64,000 bases of DNA from positions 1 through 64,000 of the forward strand of contig NZ_LIVQ01000009.1 in the NCBI RefSeq assembly GCF_001905445.1. The letters are read 5' to 3'. Source of the DNA: Streptomyces sp. CB00455. Lineage in GTDB: Bacteria; Actinomycetota; Actinomycetes; Streptomycetales; Streptomycetaceae. The position numbers were made by a program, and so were the translations under genes. Shown here piece after piece: positions 44,249-52,688 of this stretch (position 1 is the first letter of the stretch; each line of letters opens with the position of its first letter). Under the pieces are notes generated by a model. It saw only the letters and a program-made list of their open reading frames with translations. It was not told the DNA's origin and ran no database searches.

Positions 44249-44277
44249 CTGCTCCCCACATCCACGGGGATGAACCC
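44249..44277 (+). CRISPR. single type I-E CRISPR-like repeat (orphan)
   Basis: 29 bp of form CTGCTCCCC-N8-GGGGATGAACCC. This matches the conserved flanks of type I-E repeats in actinobacteria and E. coli (TCCCC...GGGGAT-AACC) and is exactly the usual length. No second copy lies 60-62 bp to either side and no cas gene is in the window. Confidence 0.4.
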
Positions 44278-44693
44278 ATAGTCCCCGTCACGGCCGCCCA
44301 CGCCTTCCTCGCCCAGCAACGGCTTCCCCAAGCCCGCACATCGACTGGGGCTCGGTCCGATAGTGGGGCTGGGCCCTGCTGCCGGTGCCCGGCTGCGCCG
44401 GGGCCGTCGGCACGGCATCGGCCGGATGGGCCATGAGATTCCAGCGGACCGCGACGACATAGTCGTTGCCCCGCTCGCCAGTGCGGCCCAGAACAAGGCG
44501 TTCTGTGCCGCCGCGCTGTCCGTGGGGCTCATGAGGCCTGCCGTAGGCCACGGCGCGGTCTCGCGGGGCGCCAAGGGGCAGGTGGTCGGGCTTGGCATGG
44601 TCGGATGCGGCATGCAGCGCTGGATGGCGGGTGCTTGAGGGTGGGGGGGCCGTGGCGTTATTCTGAGGTCTTTTGCTGGGAGGCATTGGGTAG

Positions 44694-47471
44694 ATGGAGT
44701 TCCGGTTGCTCGGAGCGGTGTCAGTTGTCACCGAGGCCGGTGGTCTGTCGCTCGGCCCTGTCAAACGGCGCAGTCTGCTGGCCGCCTTGCTACTGCGGCC
44801 CAATTGCCCGGTGCAGGTTGAGCACCTGATGGCTGCGTTATGGGAACAGGAGCCGCCGGCGCGCGCCCGCGGTGTCATTCAGGGGCATGTATCGCAATTG
44901 CGGGAGTTGCTGACGGGTGCTGGCGCCCGGGCGCATGGCGTGCAGTTGGTGACCCAGGGCGGGGGGTACGTCCTGCGAATGCCCAGGGCCTTGCTGGACG
45001 TGCACCGTTTCGAGGAGCTGGTGGCTGGGGCCCGTGGGCAGCGTGGCCCGGGTGAGGCGGTGGCGATGTACCGGGAGGCGTTGTCGCTGTGGCAGGGGCC
45101 TGCGCTGGCCGATGTCTGCGCGAGCCCGCCGCTGCTGGCCGCGGCGCAGGCGTTGGAGGAGGTGCGGCTGGCGGCGGTGGAGCAGCTGGCGGCGCGGTAC
45201 GCGCGGTTGGGCGAACATGCCGGGGCGGTCGCGGTCCTGCGTGCGGAGACGGTTGCCTATCCGCTGCGTGAATCGCTGTCCGCTGCGCTCATGGGGGCGC
45301 TCCACAGGGCAGGCCGTCGTTCGGAGGCCCTTGACTGGTTTCATCGCACGCGGCGGTTGCTCGCCGACGAGCTGGGTGTGGATCCGGGCCGGGAACTGGC
45401 GGATGCCTATACTGCGGCCTTGCACGGTGCGGAAGGTGACGTGGCGCAGGCCACCGCAGGGGACAGGACGAAGGCCGCCGCGGTTCGGCTTCCTTGCCCG
45501 GTCACCATGACGGACGTTGCACTTCCTGCCGCCGTACCGGATGTCGCCGCTCGGCCTGGTGTGCCCGATCTGCTGCCGCGCGCGCCGCGTGGCTTCCACG
45601 GGCGGGCGGCGGAGCTCGTCGCCTTGTCCCAGGCCGCCGAAGGTGAGGCGGCGATCTGTCTGGTCACCGGGCCGGCCGGGGTGGGGAAGACGGCCCTGGC
45701 GCTGCACTGGGCACACCGAGGCCGCGCCGGTTTCCCCGACGGGCGGCTCTACGCCGACCTGCGCGGGTTCGGTGACACGGGCGAGCCGCCCCTCGTGGAG
45801 GTGCTGCGCGAGTTCCTGCTGGCGCTGGGTGTCGCGCAGAACCGGATACCGGAGTCGGCGAACGGTGCGGCCGCGTTGTTTCGGTCGCTGGCTGCCGACC
45901 GCCAGCTGCTCGTGGTGCTCGACAACGCGCGGGATTCCGGGCAGGTCCGGCCGCTCCTGCCGGGCGGCCGCCGCTGCGTCACCGTCGTCACCAGCAGACA
46001 CCGGCTGCCGGGGCTGATCGTCACCGATGCTGCCCGGCCTGTTGCCGTGGATGTGCTCGGGCCGCAGGACGGCACGATGCTCCTGGCCGGGGTGCTCGGC
46101 ACGGACCGGGTGCGCGCAGAGCCGGAGGCCGCGCGCCGGCTGGCCGAGTTGTGCGGCGGGCTGCCGCTCGCGCTGCGGGTGACCGCCGCCAGGCTGGCGC
46201 AACGGCCCGGCTGGCCGCTGGGCGCGATGGCCGACGAGCTGTCCGACGAAACGGGCCGGCTGGGCTTGCTGGACGTGGAGGACACCGGCGTGCGGGCGGC
46301 GCTGCACCTGACGCTGCAACAGCTCCCTTGGGACGTGTCGCATCAGTTCGCCCATCTCGGCCGCCATCCCGGCACGCACGTCGACCGGTATACGGCGGCG
46401 GCCCTGGCCGGCACGAATCCGGCGGCCGCCGAAAGTTGCCTGGAGCACCTGGCCGCCGCGCACCTGGCCACGGAGACGGCGTCCGGCCGCTGGACGCTGC
46501 ACGATCTCGTACGGCTCTATGCGCGGAGTCTGGACGCCGGGCCCCACGCGCTCAAGCGTCTGCTCGACCACTACATCGCCACGGCCCTCGCGGCCATGGC
46601 GGCAGCCGAGCCCGGCAACGAAGGGGACTTCCCGCCGCCGGCGGACTATCTGCCGCCCGCCGCCGTGCAGGAGTTCGGCGACCGGTCCGCCGCCGTGGCC
46701 TGGTACGCCGCCGAGCGGGACGACCTCACGCTGGCAGTGGCCGCGGCACACGCCGCCGGACTGCACGGCAGGACCTGGCGGATCGTCCTGACACTGTGGC
46801 CGCTGATCGTGTGGCGCGTGCGGGACGGCTGGGTCCCGCTCCTGGAGACCGCGCTCGCGGCGGCACGGGCCGACGCCGATGCGCACGGTGAGGCGCGGGT
46901 GCTGAACGTGCTCGGCTGGGTGCTGATCGAGGAAGGGCGCATCGCAGAGGCGCAGACCCGCCTGGGAGCCGCCTCCGCGCTGGCCGCCCGGGCCGGCGAC
47001 CCGGTAGCCGAGGCGAACGCGCTGATCGTCCTGGCCGTAGCGCAAGCAGCGCTCGGCGGCCCGGACAAGGCTGCGCAAGGATGCGAGCGCGCGGTGGAAC
47101 TGGCGCGCACGACCGGCAACCGGACCACCGAGCGACTGGCCCTCCAGCACCTCGCCCGGCACCGGGCCGACGCCGGGAAATGGCGCCAGGCCCTCGACAC
47201 CGCAACCGAGGCCCTCGCCTTCGACGACCGACCCGGCGCCGCCGACGTGCCCCGGATCCTGCTGCTCCAGGTGAAGGGAGAGGCGCTGCTGGGGCTCGGG
47301 GACGAGGCCGAGGGCATCCGGCAGCTCGACCGGGCGGCCCGGGAGGCGGAGGCGTGCGGCTACGAGGACGGGGCGGTACGGGTGCTCGGTGTGCTGCTGA
47401 GGGTGTCGGCGGATGCCGGACTTCAGGGACGGTACGACGCGGCGGTCGCGCGGCTCACGACGCGGTCCTGA
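44694..47471 (+). CDS. AfsR/SARP-family regulator with NB-ARC and TPR
   Basis: 925-aa activator. Residues about 1-95 are an OmpR-type winged helix (FRLLGAVSVV, VKRRSLLAALLLRP), about 100-245 a bacterial activator domain (DVHRFEELVAGAR), then an NB-ARC ATPase with GPAGVGKT at 326-333, and C-terminal TPR-like helices from about 700. AfsR-type SARPs activate secondary metabolism or neighbour genes. Codon 49 (44838-44840) is TTA, so translation should depend on bldA. ATG 44694 follows GGGAGG. Its target may be the protease and lectin-like genes downstream, an inference. Confidence 0.93.
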   Translation: MEFRLLGAVSVVTEAGGLSLGPVKRRSLLAALLLRPNCPVQVEHLMAALWEQEPPARARGVIQGHVSQLRELLTGAGARAHGVQLVTQGGGYVLRMPRALLDVHRFEELVAGARGQRGPGEAVAMYREALSLWQGPALADVCASPPLLAAAQALEEVRLAAVEQLAARYARLGEHAGAVAVLRAETVAYPLRESLSAALMGALHRAGRRSEALDWFHRTRRLLADELGVDPGRELADAYTAALHGAEGDVAQATAGDRTKAAAVRLPCPVTMTDVALPAAVPDVAARPGVPDLLPRAPRGFHGRAAELVALSQAAEGEAAICLVTGPAGVGKTALALHWAHRGRAGFPDGRLYADLRGFGDTGEPPLVEVLREFLLALGVAQNRIPESANGAAALFRSLAADRQLLVVLDNARDSGQVRPLLPGGRRCVTVVTSRHRLPGLIVTDAARPVAVDVLGPQDGTMLLAGVLGTDRVRAEPEAARRLAELCGGLPLALRVTAARLAQRPGWPLGAMADELSDETGRLGLLDVEDTGVRAALHLTLQQLPWDVSHQFAHLGRHPGTHVDRYTAAALAGTNPAAAESCLEHLAAAHLATETASGRWTLHDLVRLYARSLDAGPHALKRLLDHYIATALAAMAAAEPGNEGDFPPPADYLPPAAVQEFGDRSAAVAWYAAERDDLTLAVAAAHAAGLHGRTWRIVLTLWPLIVWRVRDGWVPLLETALAAARADADAHGEARVLNVLGWVLIEEGRIAEAQTRLGAASALAARAGDPVAEANALIVLAVAQAALGGPDKAAQGCERAVELARTTGNRTTERLALQHLARHRADAGKWRQALDTATEALAFDDRPGAADVPRILLLQVKGEALLGLGDEAEGIRQLDRAAREAEACGYEDGAVRVLGVLLRVSADAGLQGRYDAAVARLTTRS

Positions 47472-47926
47472 CCCGTCGCCTGCGGCCCGGCCGCCTGGCG
47501 CGCGGCCGACGGGCAGCCCCTGCACGGCGGCAGCACGCAGCGCGTCGCTGCGCTCCTTGGGGAACCGGGGACTCCACCGGCTGAACGGCAGCAGGCCGGT
47601 CCGCGCGCCGGGCCGGGGACGGCGCATGGTCCGGGCCACGCCGGTGGTGTTCGCTGCCGGTTCAAGGGGCCCGCCTGCGCGACGTGCCCCCGCTGGTCAC
47701 CGCCCCGGGCACTGCGGACGCGCCGGCCTGGGCGGCGCGTCAGGAATACGTGAGCAAAGCGTGAGCGGGGAGTGGGAGTCTGATCTCTCTGCGCCCCATA
47801 GGGCAGCTCACGTCGGTATATGCCGGCCTCATGCCCGCAGCAAGGAAACGGCCGGCACGGGAATCCTCCCGTCCCGGCCGTCCTGTGCCGACCGTATTCT
47901 CTTGATACATATCCGAAGGCGGAAAT
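47472..47926. other. gap between SARP and protease genes
   Basis: 455 bp. The first 300 bp are GC-rich without a convincing gene, although a minus-strand open stretch exists at 47639-47470. The last 80 bp hold a strong hairpin and, after it, an AT-richer segment with TATTCT and a GAAGGCGGA ribosome-binding site, the likely protease promoter. Confidence 0.5.
47848..47881 (+). terminator. strong hairpin upstream of the protease gene
   Basis: ACGGCCGG-C-ACGGGA pairs with TCCCGT-C-CCGGCCGT: 6 bp, one C-C mismatch and 8 bp, around a 4-nt loop. It could stop readthrough from the SARP gene or act as a leader structure 46 nt before the protease start. Confidence 0.6.
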
Positions 47927-49264
47927 GTGAAGTACAAAATCTCCAGAGGGAAGAGGGCCCTGGGGCTCTCACTCGCCCTTTCCGGGTCCCTGCTCGTCCT
48001 GCCTAACCTGGCACGCGCTGAAGAGGGTCCGGTTTCCGCGCCGGTCGGGTTGCGCACTGCGATGACGGCTCAGAATGCCGGCATGGGAGGTCAGGCTCCG
48101 ATCTCCGAAGCCGCCAACGAGATCTACCGGACAGCCCAGGAAGACCCGGGCACGGGGTACGCCGGCATCGTGCTGTCCACGCAGGACGCCGGATACACCC
48201 TCAGCTGGAAGGGCGAACTTCCCCAGGCGATCTCCCGTCTGATCACCGCCCACCGCGGAAAGGGGATCCGAGTTGCCGTCACAGCGTCCACATACACATT
48301 CAAGGAGCTGGACGAACGGGCACGCGCCATTATGGAGTCGGGCGCCACGGCGGGCGGGGCTCCGATCGCGAGTGCCGGGCCAAGCAGTGATGGCAATTCA
48401 CTGACCATCGGCGTCGACTCCTCCGGTCTGCCTGCCAGAAATAATCTGCGCGACGAGGCGGGGACTGATTCTCTTCCGAAATCCCTCTCCGGCGGTATTC
48501 CTGTCAAGGTGACCGAGGAGGAAACTCCGGCCGACATCGGCTATGGCGCACGGTACACCGGTTCATTTGAAGGAAAAAAGGTCGCGGGAGGGATGGTCAT
48601 CAGGGGCAAAGCGGTATGCAGCAGTGGCTTTTCCGCGTTTTCTCCTGCGACTAACCGCTACTACATGATCACAGCCGCACACTGCGTCAATGGGGTCGGC
48701 GACACCATCACGAACGCCGTTGGCACTCCCATTGGAAGGGTTATCGACGTGCAGCAGTCGCCCGACTCTGCTCTCGTCGAGCTATTTCCCGAGGTCGGGG
48801 CGGTGGACTGGGTCTTTACCGGATACGGAGTAGGGCTTGACCCCAGTGGGCGGAAGGTGATGTCGGAGGGCCGCCCCTTCGAGGGTGAGCTGCTCTGCGC
48901 CAACGGGGCCCTTCTCGGCGAGATGTGCGGTGCAAAGGTCACTAAAGTCGACCAGTATGTCAAATCAGAGGCTACTGGCTATGTGCGGCATGTGAACAAA
49001 GTGGAGCAAGTGGCCGGCAGGACCCTCGCCGGCTCGGGAGACAGTGGCGGCTCCGTATTTACGTACGGAATGGACGGGAAGGTTTCAGCCCGCGGTATTC
49101 TGTCCATGAGCATCCACGGTTATAACTGCAAGAATCCCCTGCCGACGGGCAATAAGACTCGGCCGGGCTGCTCGGAACATGCTTGGATCACGAACATCTA
49201 CGAGAATACAACTTCACACAACAATGTGGTCAAGTCGTTGCGCGTGCAGGCCTTCGACCGCTAG
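47927..49264 (+). CDS. secreted trypsin-like serine protease (S1)
   Basis: 445-aa preproprotease. The signal peptide is residues 1-31 (RALGLSLALSGSLLVLP, cleavage near ARA). A pro-region follows (about 32-220), and the chymotrypsin-like domain has His252 in ITAAHCV, Asp280 in SPDSALVE and Ser373 in GSGDSGGS. Cysteines 231/253, 324/334 and 401/415 can form the three usual disulfides of streptogrisin-type enzymes. GTG 47927 follows GAAGGCGGA. Codon use is visibly AT-richer than neighbours (AAA, ATT, TTT), suggesting recent acquisition. It may be coexpressed with the lectin-like gene 101 nt downstream. Confidence 0.9.
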   Translation: MKYKISRGKRALGLSLALSGSLLVLPNLARAEEGPVSAPVGLRTAMTAQNAGMGGQAPISEAANEIYRTAQEDPGTGYAGIVLSTQDAGYTLSWKGELPQAISRLITAHRGKGIRVAVTASTYTFKELDERARAIMESGATAGGAPIASAGPSSDGNSLTIGVDSSGLPARNNLRDEAGTDSLPKSLSGGIPVKVTEEETPADIGYGARYTGSFEGKKVAGGMVIRGKAVCSSGFSAFSPATNRYYMITAAHCVNGVGDTITNAVGTPIGRVIDVQQSPDSALVELFPEVGAVDWVFTGYGVGLDPSGRKVMSEGRPFEGELLCANGALLGEMCGAKVTKVDQYVKSEATGYVRHVNKVEQVAGRTLAGSGDSGGSVFTYGMDGKVSARGILSMSIHGYNCKNPLPTGNKTRPGCSEHAWITNIYENTTSHNNVVKSLRVQAFDR

Positions 49265-49365
49265 TGCGCACTAACGCCGCTCATTTCGGGCCGCGTAATG
49301 GAAATGCATGCACAAAAATTGCAGGTCCCAGAATTCACTGGCGTCAGCGAAAGGGTCGGCCGAAC

Positions 49366-49806
49366 ATGAGAGCCAGCATGAAGAAGATGAAAGCCAGTGC
49401 TGCCGCAGCCGTTGTCGCGGTTGTTGGCGCGGCGGGACTCGCTACGAGTTCAACACCAGCCCAGGCGGCAACCTGCTACGGGGAGGGGGAGTCCGCATAT
49501 ATCTGCGAGTACGGGATTACCGAAAGGCCCCTCCCTGACAGGTCCCTGGAGCAGTTTGTCATCGGAACAGACAAAGCGGTGTGGACACGCTACACGAAAC
49601 ATGGCCACTGGACCGCCTGGGAAACCTTGAATGGAATCGCCCAGAGCCAGGTTTTCATCGAAAGTGAATACGTCGGCAACCCGCTCGGCCCATTCCATAC
49701 CACGATCACCGTGGTCGGAGGCGACGGCAAGCCCTGGTCAAGGGAGCGGACATATTTTGGAGGCCCCTGGAGCCCCTGGGCCCGGGCAATTGATCCGCGT
49801 CCGTGA
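49366..49806 (+). CDS. secreted lectin-like (PLL/tectonin-type repeat) protein
   Basis: 146 aa. A signal peptide (AAAAVVAVVGAAGLATSSTPAQA) precedes CYGEGESAYICEYG and one or two blade-like motifs, IGTDKAVWTRYTKHGHWTAW and GGPWSPWAR, which resemble PLL/tectonin beta-propeller repeats that bind sugars. Only about two blades are present, so it would need to oligomerise or be a fragment. ATG 49366 follows AAAGGG; ATG 49378 is possible. The TGA at 49804-49806 coincides with the edge of the right inverted repeat. AT-richer than the chromosome. Confidence 0.72.
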   Translation: MRASMKKMKASAAAAVVAVVGAAGLATSSTPAQAATCYGEGESAYICEYGITERPLPDRSLEQFVIGTDKAVWTRYTKHGHWTAWETLNGIAQSQVFIESEYVGNPLGPFHTTITVVGGDGKPWSRERTYFGGPWSPWARAIDPRP

Positions 49807-50002
49807 GTTGAGAGCAAGGGTGTAGCGATCTGATGCCTGCCCCCCGACCTGGACGCGCCTGTCTATGGGCCCCGGGCGGGAACGTGGCCGCCGAAGCGGG
49901 CAGTCGGCTCTCTGATCTCCCCGTATGTCTCTCTGTCCCCCGGCCCGTTCCTTTGGGGGGTTCCCGGCAGTCTTCGTATGTCCGGGGCGGGACGGGCGGT
50001 CA
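49804..50002 (-). repeat. right inverted repeat of the island
   Basis: 199 bp matching 43511-43713 in opposite orientation, with a few small indels. It contains a copy of the APH-gene promoter and first eight codons (ATG at 49978), after which similarity stops at GGTCA and different sequence follows. A short ORF of about 43 aa from that ATG is probably meaningless. Confidence 0.88.
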
Positions 50003-50053
50003 AGGGTGGCCGAAGGCCATCGCGAAGCGACGCGACCGCAGGGAGCGCCCTTG
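50001..50053 (+). other. compact three-way-junction RNA-like element
   Basis: CAAGGG (50001-50006) pairs with CCCTTG (50048-50053). Inside are two adjacent hairpins with GAA loops: TGGCC-GAA-GGCCA (50007-50019) and TCGC-GAA-GCGA (50020-50030). The design begins exactly where the inverted repeat ends. It could be a mobile repeat element or an RNA structure; I recall similar sequences scattered in Streptomyces genomes but cannot confirm. Confidence 0.45.
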
Positions 50054-50316
50054 AGGGCCCGGCCCGACACGGAGAGACGATGAGACTGACGGGAAACCCC
50101 CAACCCTTCCCTGATGCCGAGTGACCGGCTCCCGACCCCCGAAGCCACCGCCGCACCACCCGAAGCCGACCAGCACAGACCCCGCCACCCGAAGCCACCC
50201 CGACTGTCCCTGACCCCGTCCAGCACAGACCCCCGCCCCCGAAGCCTCCACCCTTCGAACGGATCCCCGGGCCACGGCGGTGGTTACTCCCCGCCCCCGT
50301 GGGGCGTTGGTCCGGC
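50054..50316. other. intergenic region with short repeats
   Basis: 263 bp. The motif CCCGAAGCC recurs four times at 50133-50250, and CCAGCACAGACCCC twice. No convincing gene. Confidence 0.45.
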
Positions 50317-50559
50317 ATGACCACTCCGGTGGAGACTTTCGTGTCACGGACGGGGCGGTGGCGGCGGCAGTTGCCCTCCGGTTACAAAGAATCGGTTCCG
50401 CAGGGGCACCTTCCGCGGCAGCCTGATCCGCCCATCTACCGTGCGCTGATGGCCCGTTGGGCGGAAGACGGCCGGACCGTGCCGGGGCGGCGGGATCCCG
50501 AGTGGTCCCGGGTCAGCTCCTCGCCGGTCTGGCCCACCGGTCCGCTCTTCGGGAGCTGA
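50317..50559 (+). CDS. small hypothetical protein
   Basis: 80 aa, no known domain and no signal or membrane segment. It begins MTTPVETFVSRTGRWRRQL and has a Pro/Arg-rich body with YRALMARWAEDGRTVPG. Codon bias fits a real Streptomyces gene and it is a plausible conserved core gene. The ribosome-binding site of ATG 50317 is weak; GTG 50341 is an alternative. Confidence 0.6.
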   Translation: MTTPVETFVSRTGRWRRQLPSGYKESVPQGHLPRQPDPPIYRALMARWAEDGRTVPGRRDPEWSRVSSSPVWPTGPLFGS

Positions 50560-50641
50560 GGTACCGGCCGGCCCAGGCCCTGCCGCGCCTGCGATCCGCC
50601 CCAGGCCCTGGCACGTCTGCAGCCCGGCCCCGGCCCCGGCC

Positions 50642-51814
50642 CTAGCGGGTCTCCGGGCCGGCCAGGTGCCGGGCGATCACCATGCGCTGGATCTGGTTGG
50701 TGCCTTCGACGATCTGGAGCACCTTGGCCTCCCGCATCAGCCGCTCGACGGGGAAGTCCGCGGTGTAGCCGTAGCCGCCGAGGACCTGGACGGCGTCCGT
50801 GGTGACCGCCATCGCGGCGTCGGTGCAGAAGAGCTTGGCCATCGCGGCCTGGCGGGCGAACGGCTTGCCGGCGTCGCGCAGCCGGGCCGCCGCGAGGTAG
50901 AGCGCGCGGCCCGCCTCGATCTTGGTGGCCATGTCGGCCAGCATGAAGCGCAGCCCCTGGAAGTCCGCGATCGGGTGTCCGAACTGCTTGCGGTCCCGTG
51001 CGTACGACAGGGCCTCGTCCAGCGCCGCCTGCGCGACGCCGATGGCGCAGGCGGCAATGCCCAGGCGCCCCGCGTCCAGCGCGGCCAGGGCGATGGTGAA
51101 GCCCTGCCCCTCCTCGCCGATGCGGCGCGAGTCGGGGACGCGTACCCCGTCGAAGTGGAGCTGGGCGGTGGGAGAGCCCTTCATGCCCATCTTCTTCTCG
51201 GGTACGGCCGCGCTCAGGCCCTGCGCGTCACCGGGGACCAGGAAGGCCGTGATGCCCTTGGGTCCCTCGGCGCCGGTGCGGGCGAGGACGGTGTAGAAGT
51301 CGGCGACTCCGCCATGGGTGATCCAGGCCTTGGTGCCGGTGATGATCCAGTCTTCGCCGTCGCGCACCGCCTTGGTGGTGAGGGACGCCGCGTCCGAGCC
51401 GGCGGCCGGTTCGGAGAGGCAGTAGGCGCCGAGCAGGCCGCCGCCGAGCATGGCGGGCAGGTGGGCGGACTGCTGCTCCTTGGAGCCGTAGCCGGCCAGG
51501 CCGTGACAGGCCAGGGAGTGCACGCTCACGCCGAGCCCGACGGTCAGACGGGCCGCGGCCAGCTCCTCCAGGACCTGGAGGTATACCTCGTACGGCTGGT
51601 CCCCGCCGCCGAAGGCGCCGTCGTAGGGGAGGCCGAGCAGGCCGGACTCGGACAGGAGCGTGAAGACCTCGCGGGGGAAGCGGCCGGAGTCCTCCTCCTC
51701 GGCGGCCCGGGGGCGGATCTCCCGCTGGGCGATCTCGCGTACGAGGGCGAGGAGGTCCCGGGACTCCTCGGTGGGCAGCTGACGGTCCACCGGCTGCGGG
51801 GCGCGGTCTGTCAT
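50642..51814 (-). CDS. acyl-CoA dehydrogenase
   Basis: 390-aa FAD enzyme of beta-oxidation or branched-chain acyl-CoA oxidation. It has YCLSEPAAGSDAASL and WITHGGVADFY (FAD-binding signature 1), RKQFGHPIADFQ, and VLGGYGYTADFPVERLMREAK. The catalytic base is Glu370 in VEGTNQIQR. A decayed TetR gene lies just upstream on the same strand, so it may have lost its regulator. ATG 51814 is used. Confidence 0.94.
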   Translation of the reverse strand: MTDRAPQPVDRQLPTEESRDLLALVREIAQREIRPRAAEEEDSGRFPREVFTLLSESGLLGLPYDGAFGGGDQPYEVYLQVLEELAAARLTVGLGVSVHSLACHGLAGYGSKEQQSAHLPAMLGGGLLGAYCLSEPAAGSDAASLTTKAVRDGEDWIITGTKAWITHGGVADFYTVLARTGAEGPKGITAFLVPGDAQGLSAAVPEKKMGMKGSPTAQLHFDGVRVPDSRRIGEEGQGFTIALAALDAGRLGIAACAIGVAQAALDEALSYARDRKQFGHPIADFQGLRFMLADMATKIEAGRALYLAAARLRDAGKPFARQAAMAKLFCTDAAMAVTTDAVQVLGGYGYTADFPVERLMREAKVLQIVEGTNQIQRMVIARHLAGPETR

Positions 51815-51975
51815 GGCGGCGCTCTCCTCCCTGTTCGGGCACGGCGGCGGCGCGTGAGGTGTGGGACGCGACGCCGGGTCTCGGTGCTCTCACAGCCGAT
51901 GGTGCCCTCCCGGATCGCGGAAGGGCCTCTTCAGTGGCTGCGGCGGGTTGAGTATGCCCGATCAGGGGCTTCCCG

Positions 51976-52455
51976 TCACCGGTGCAAGATCGCCCGGCGG
52001 CCGGTCCCCCAGTCGGCGGCGGGCGGAGCGGGGCACTTCGGGACGAACTCCTCGATGGCGCTCAGGGTCGCGCGCAGCCGGCGTACGGGCAGGGCCCCAG
52101 CTCGCTGCGGCCGGGCCGGCCGGTGGGGTCCGCGGCGCCCTGGTGGTGCTCGGCGTAGTGGAGGTAGCCGTCGATGGTGCGCCGGACCCGTTGGGTGGCG
52201 GGAGCCCGACTTCCTCGCCGGCGCGGGCGACGAGCCCGGCGACCGAGGGCGACCGAGTCCTCGACGGTGGCGGCGCGGTAGCCGCGCTTGCTCGTGACGT
52301 GGGAGGAGTTCAGCCCCTTGGCGACGCCCGCGTGCTGGGCGATGCCGTCCATGGAGAGCGCGCCGTACGAGAGCCGGCGGACAACTGGCGCCCGCTCGCC
52401 ATGAGTTCGGCCCTGCGGACCTGCGGTCGCTCGGTCGCACCGCGTTGTTCACCAT
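51976..52455 (-). pseudogene. TetR-family regulator pseudogene
   Basis: Minus-strand fragments in more than one frame match a TetR protein. One frame gives LSYGALSMDGIAQHAGVAKG and then SKRGYRAATVEDSVAL, a DNA-binding domain where the usual L-Y-Y/H-F is corrupted. Another gives LVARAGEEVGLPP, and the first frame resumes with QRVRRTIDGYLHYAEHHQGA. Frameshifts near 52250 and 52120 break it, and the C-terminal part is missing or scrambled. Position beside the acyl-CoA dehydrogenase gene fits a former local regulator. Confidence 0.75.
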
Positions 52456-52688
52456 CGTTCACATGCGGTCCCGGCTTCGCACTGTCGCAGGAGAGGATGC
52501 CGGCAGTACGGCAGACCTGCGTGCCGCGATCTCCTCGCACAGCGGGTACGCGGCGCCCCTCGCGGCGGGCGCGCGGGACGCGGCGGGGCGGGCGCCGAGC
52601 CGGGGATGGGGTGCGGGCGCGCGGGGCGCGGCGCGGCGGGCAAGCGCGGCACCGCGGGCACGAGCCGGGGACGGGGGTACGAGGGCGC

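Larger units (their letters stand above)
43856..44693. other. long intergenic region left of the SARP gene
   Basis: Over 800 bp with mixed GC content and no convincing long gene. It contains a possible 40-aa ORF (44077-44199), a short hairpin (about 44224-44240) and a single CRISPR-like repeat (44249-44277). Open frames seen on both strands lack codon bias. Confidence 0.5.

Noticed and set aside
44227..44878. Minus-strand frames left of and into the SARP gene
   Set aside because: They overlap the SARP start, have poor codon bias and no recognisable domain.
47470..47639. Minus-strand open stretch after the SARP gene (MARTMRRPRPGARTG...)
   Set aside because: Runs into the antisense of the SARP gene, with no motif or clear end; treated as noncoding.
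43511..50002. Island as an IS element or integrative element
   Set aside because: No transposase, integrase, tRNA site or short terminal repeats with target duplication were found.
49978..50106. 43-codon frame started by the duplicated APH start codon
   Set aside because: Similarity to APH stops after eight codons and the remainder is the RNA-like element and spacer.
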